A DNA stretch of 64,000 nt. Origin: a virus. Location of the stretch: positions 1 through 64,000 of the IMG/VR virus record IMGVR_UViG_3300025117_000061; one strand, given 5' to 3'. This document shows positions 61,719-64,000 of this stretch, piece after piece (the first letter of the stretch is position 1; every line of letters begins with the position of its first letter). The notes under the pieces are model-generated. The model did not search any database, had not been told where the DNA came from, and saw only the letters and a list, made by a program, of their open reading frames with translations. A program made the position numbers and the translations under genes.

Positions 61719-62516
61719 ATGCCTGATGCTGGAGCTTCTGGAGGTGCCGAGGGCGCCGGGGGCGGACTCGGAGACGGAACCGCTGGAATGGGTGATTCTG
61801 GATATGGCGGCGGTGGAGATGTTGGCGGCGGCGGTTACGGAGACGGTGGTGGCTATGGCGGCGGCGGGCTTGGTGCGGGTGATGTTGCTGGAACCGGTTT
61901 GGGAGCCATGGATGTTGGGGCTCAGTCTGCCGGCGCACCCGGAGCTGGTGCAAGTGGGGCACAGGGGATTGGTGCCTCTACTGGAGCTGGGGAGGAATTT
62001 TCGATTTCTCAATATGCAAAAGGTTTTTTTTCAAAAGCCAAAACAATGATGGGATACGTTACCAACCCGATAGGAAGCCTTATGGGCCCGACGCAGATAG
62101 GAATAGCGCCCAACACTCCACCTTCAAAAATGGACGCGGCTATTGGGATGAGAGACAAGCAACTAGGCTGGGGAGGTGCCGCAAAAACCGTTGGGGCCGC
62201 TATTGGCAGTGTGATGGGTCCCGCCGGAACTGCATTGGGGGGGAGGGTGGCTGAACTTGGCGGCATGACGGCTGCAAGTCTAACCGATTTGGATGCAGCT
62301 TCCCTGACCACCGGTCCACTCGGGACCCACGATCCCGCCGCCGTGGCAAACTTCAATAGCATGATGGCCGACTCTCAACCCGGGGGTGGCGGATCAGAAG
62401 GCACGATATTGGATGAAATGAGGAAGAAAAGCGGGCTCCCGGCGATATCTCCAGCGACATATCAGCGGCCGGCCATAATGTCGCCACAGGCAAGAGCGGT
62501 GTATCAGAACCGATAA
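61719..62516 (+). CDS. Glycine-rich virion protein
   Basis: 265 residues after AGAAGGAGCATGAA-ATG. The first 85 residues are Gly/Ala/Asp-rich low complexity (GDVGGGGYGDGGGYGGGGLG), followed by a hydrophobic helix region (AAKTVGAAIGSVMGPAGTAL). Such proteins are often internal virion or ejection proteins in podoviruses. Function inferred from place and composition. Confidence 0.55.
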   Translation: MPDAGASGGAEGAGGGLGDGTAGMGDSGYGGGGDVGGGGYGDGGGYGGGGLGAGDVAGTGLGAMDVGAQSAGAPGAGASGAQGIGASTGAGEEFSISQYAKGFFSKAKTMMGYVTNPIGSLMGPTQIGIAPNTPPSKMDAAIGMRDKQLGWGGAAKTVGAAIGSVMGPAGTALGGRVAELGGMTAASLTDLDAASLTTGPLGTHDPAAVANFNSMMADSQPGGGGSEGTILDEMRKKSGLPAISPATYQRPAIMSPQARAVYQNR

Positions 62517-62531
62517 AAAGGAGGCCTTGAT

Positions 62532-63260
62532 ATGGCTGAAGGATATCAGCAAACCCTTTCTCCGCAAGTCCTGTCACAGATCAACGCACATTTGCGTCAG
62601 GTCAAGGCTTCCGGCCGTCCCGTTACAGACGCCGATATTCGAGCGGCTTATGCCGCGGCCTTGGACGTCGAGGCCGGGCGAGCTTTGCAGAATCGCGGCC
62701 AGGCTATTCAACAGGAGCAGTGGAAGAAAACGTATGAGCTTCAAAAGAAAGCCCTGGCCGATCAAAAAGACGCAGCCACGATGACGGGTGTCGCCACCAT
62801 AGGCAGTGCCTTGTGGCAGATGGGCGGCAAGGAAGCGATCATGGGAGGAATAAACAAGCTTCGAGGGACCCCGGCCGTTGGAACAGGAGGGGCTCAAACT
62901 CAAGTTCCAACGGGAGTTGGAGGGGTTGTGGCTCCGCAGAATCCGGTTTCGGCCTTAGCCCCGACATCTACCCCTTCTATGCTTCAAGATGCCGGACCAT
63001 CCAACATTCAGCCCGCAGGCTCCCCCGCCGTGGGCGCTGGGGCACCCGGCGGGGGAGCCATGGAATTCGCCAAGGATTGGGTTCTACCGGGAGTAGTCGG
63101 CTCGGGAATAGGATACGGAGTCAAATCCCTTACCGGGTCCACGGCGGCGGGAGTAGCGGTCGGGGCCGGCATTGGTGCCATTGGTGGGTATGCAATGGAG
63201 GGTGATGTTGTTGGCGGGCTCGTCGGAGGACTTCTCGGCGGCGTGGGCGGCTTCTTTTAG
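62532..63260 (+). CDS. Internal virion / ejection-like protein
   Basis: 242 residues after AAAAAGGAGGCCTTGAT-ATG. Helical N-terminal half (ALQNRGQAIQQEQWKKTYEL), a Pro/Gly-rich linker, and a C-terminal glycine-zipper (GVAVGAGIGAIGGYAMEGDV, VGGLVGGLLGGVGGFF) suited to membrane insertion. Fits a DNA ejection pore protein. Inference from composition. Confidence 0.55.
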   Translation: MAEGYQQTLSPQVLSQINAHLRQVKASGRPVTDADIRAAYAAALDVEAGRALQNRGQAIQQEQWKKTYELQKKALADQKDAATMTGVATIGSALWQMGGKEAIMGGINKLRGTPAVGTGGAQTQVPTGVGGVVAPQNPVSALAPTSTPSMLQDAGPSNIQPAGSPAVGAGAPGGGAMEFAKDWVLPGVVGSGIGYGVKSLTGSTAAGVAVGAGIGAIGGYAMEGDVVGGLVGGLLGGVGGFF

Positions 63261-63272
63261 GGAGGTACGATC

Positions 63273-64000
63273 ATGGGATTTCTTGATGCGGTAGGTCGGG
63301 CCTCCCCGGCGATCATGAGCAACATCGGCCAAATGAAGCAGATGGCCATTCAGGACGAGCAGGAGAAGCGTGAGGCCGTAAAGTTTCAGTATCTTCAAAA
63401 GAAGATGGCCGACGAAGAAGCGGAAGAAAGCAAGCCCATTCCCTTGGCTCTTTTGCAAACCACCCCACTTGCTCAACATCCGAGGGCATTCAACCTCCTC
63501 CTGGAAAATGCGCGACAAAATGGCTCCATTCAGAAGACGATAGGCGGGGAAGAGTTCATTACCAAGAAAAACATGAAAGGCGTGCTTGACACCATGAAGC
63601 TCGGGACCGAAGCCGGAAACGCCTGGATTGGTGAGTTGGTGAACGATAAGAAGGCACAGGTTGCCAATCTTTACCAGACCATGCAGAGCGGTAAGGTAAA
63701 GAAGCCGGAAGAGTTGGAGCAACTCAAGAAACAGTATTCGGCGGCCACGGAGGACCTGATAGAGCTCACCCGCATCAGCGACCCCGATTTTATCAAGGAG
63801 TACGTGAAGACTCAGGAACAGATGAAACGGGTTGCATACGAGCAGCAGACGAAGCCGCCTCATGTTGAATCCTTCATCCAAGGAGATGAACAGGTCCAGG
63901 GTCAATGGAATCCAACGACGAGGCAATGGGAACAGGTTGGGAAGGGGCCTCGTAGAATTGAATCAGATACCGAGATATCCCTGACAAACAAAGCACTCCA
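63273..64000 (+). CDS. Virion-region protein, cut by the right edge
   Basis: Open from ATG after AGGGAGGTACGATC to the last base (over 240 codons, no stop). Helical and charged: MKQMAIQDEQEKREAVKFQY, LQKKMADEEAEESK; later QGQWNPTTRQWEQVGKG, a short beta motif common in phage ejection or internal core proteins. It follows the ejection-like gene and is probably a large internal virion protein. Confidence 0.65.
   Translation, partial: MGFLDAVGRASPAIMSNIGQMKQMAIQDEQEKREAVKFQYLQKKMADEEAEESKPIPLALLQTTPLAQHPRAFNLLLENARQNGSIQKTIGGEEFITKKNMKGVLDTMKLGTEAGNAWIGELVNDKKAQVANLYQTMQSGKVKKPEELEQLKKQYSAATEDLIELTRISDPDFIKEYVKTQEQMKRVAYEQQTKPPHVESFIQGDEQVQGQWNPTTRQWEQVGKGPRRIESDTEISLTNKAL

Noticed and set aside
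61158-62012. Long minus-strand frame opposite tail genes
   Set aside because: Caused by GC-rich, low-complexity coding on the plus strand; Ser/Ala-rich without motifs.

Overview
The window is most of the genome of a tailed double-stranded DNA bacteriophage, taken from a longer molecule: the first bases hold the end of one gene and the last gene runs off the right edge. Virion genes (terminase large subunit, portal, scaffold, HK97-type capsid, tail proteins) fill 46.7-64 kb, and the portal/adaptor arrangement looks podovirus-like. Several lipoproteins with lipoboxes point to a Gram-negative (diderm) host; nothing here names the host. Most genes have strong GGAGG-type ribosome sites and many overlap by ATGA, so they are read as long coupled operons.

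Layout. 0.4-1.6 kb, minus strand: a small operon headed by a helix-turn-helix regulator with a divergent promoter and repeated operator motif, and a RyR-domain protein. 1.8-27.8 kb, plus strand: first many tiny proteins, many of them zinc-binding or single-membrane; then two methyltransferases, one of them a cytosine-5 methylase with a second long reading frame inside it; then YqaJ exonuclease and an annealing-type recombinase; a DUF5131 (Gp37/Gp68) protein and an HD-type protein; then replication genes (PD-(D/E)XK nuclease, primase-polymerase/helicase fusion, SSB, HU-like protein, resolvase-like fusion). A hairpin terminator closes this block. 27.9-34.1 kb, minus strand: about 20 small, mostly unknown proteins, read from a strong promoter near 34.25 kb. 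34.5-42 kb: short alternating blocks with DNA-binding proteins, a SPOUT methylase and a phage sigma factor. 42.2-46.7 kb, plus strand: membrane proteins and lipoproteins that may belong to lysis, then 46.7-64 kb packaging and virion genes. No endolysin or integrase was recognised.

How it may work together. Host-type promoters (TTGACA/TATAAT-like) head the early blocks and the sigma factor gene; the sigma factor then probably redirects RNA polymerase to the late operon (inference). The primase-helicase, SSB, HU-like protein and recombinases replicate the genome. Two inverted arrays of helically phased GACGAC repeats inside the primase-helicase gene are the best origin candidate.

Most notable signals: the phased repeat arrays; the dual-frame methylase gene; two three-way-junction RNA structures just upstream of two HNH nuclease genes; an H-type pseudoknot before a lipoprotein gene; an operator cluster overlapping the end of a winged-helix gene; a recurring AACCACA leader motif in front of ribosome sites; and several genes broken by single-base frame changes that are either real or sequence errors.
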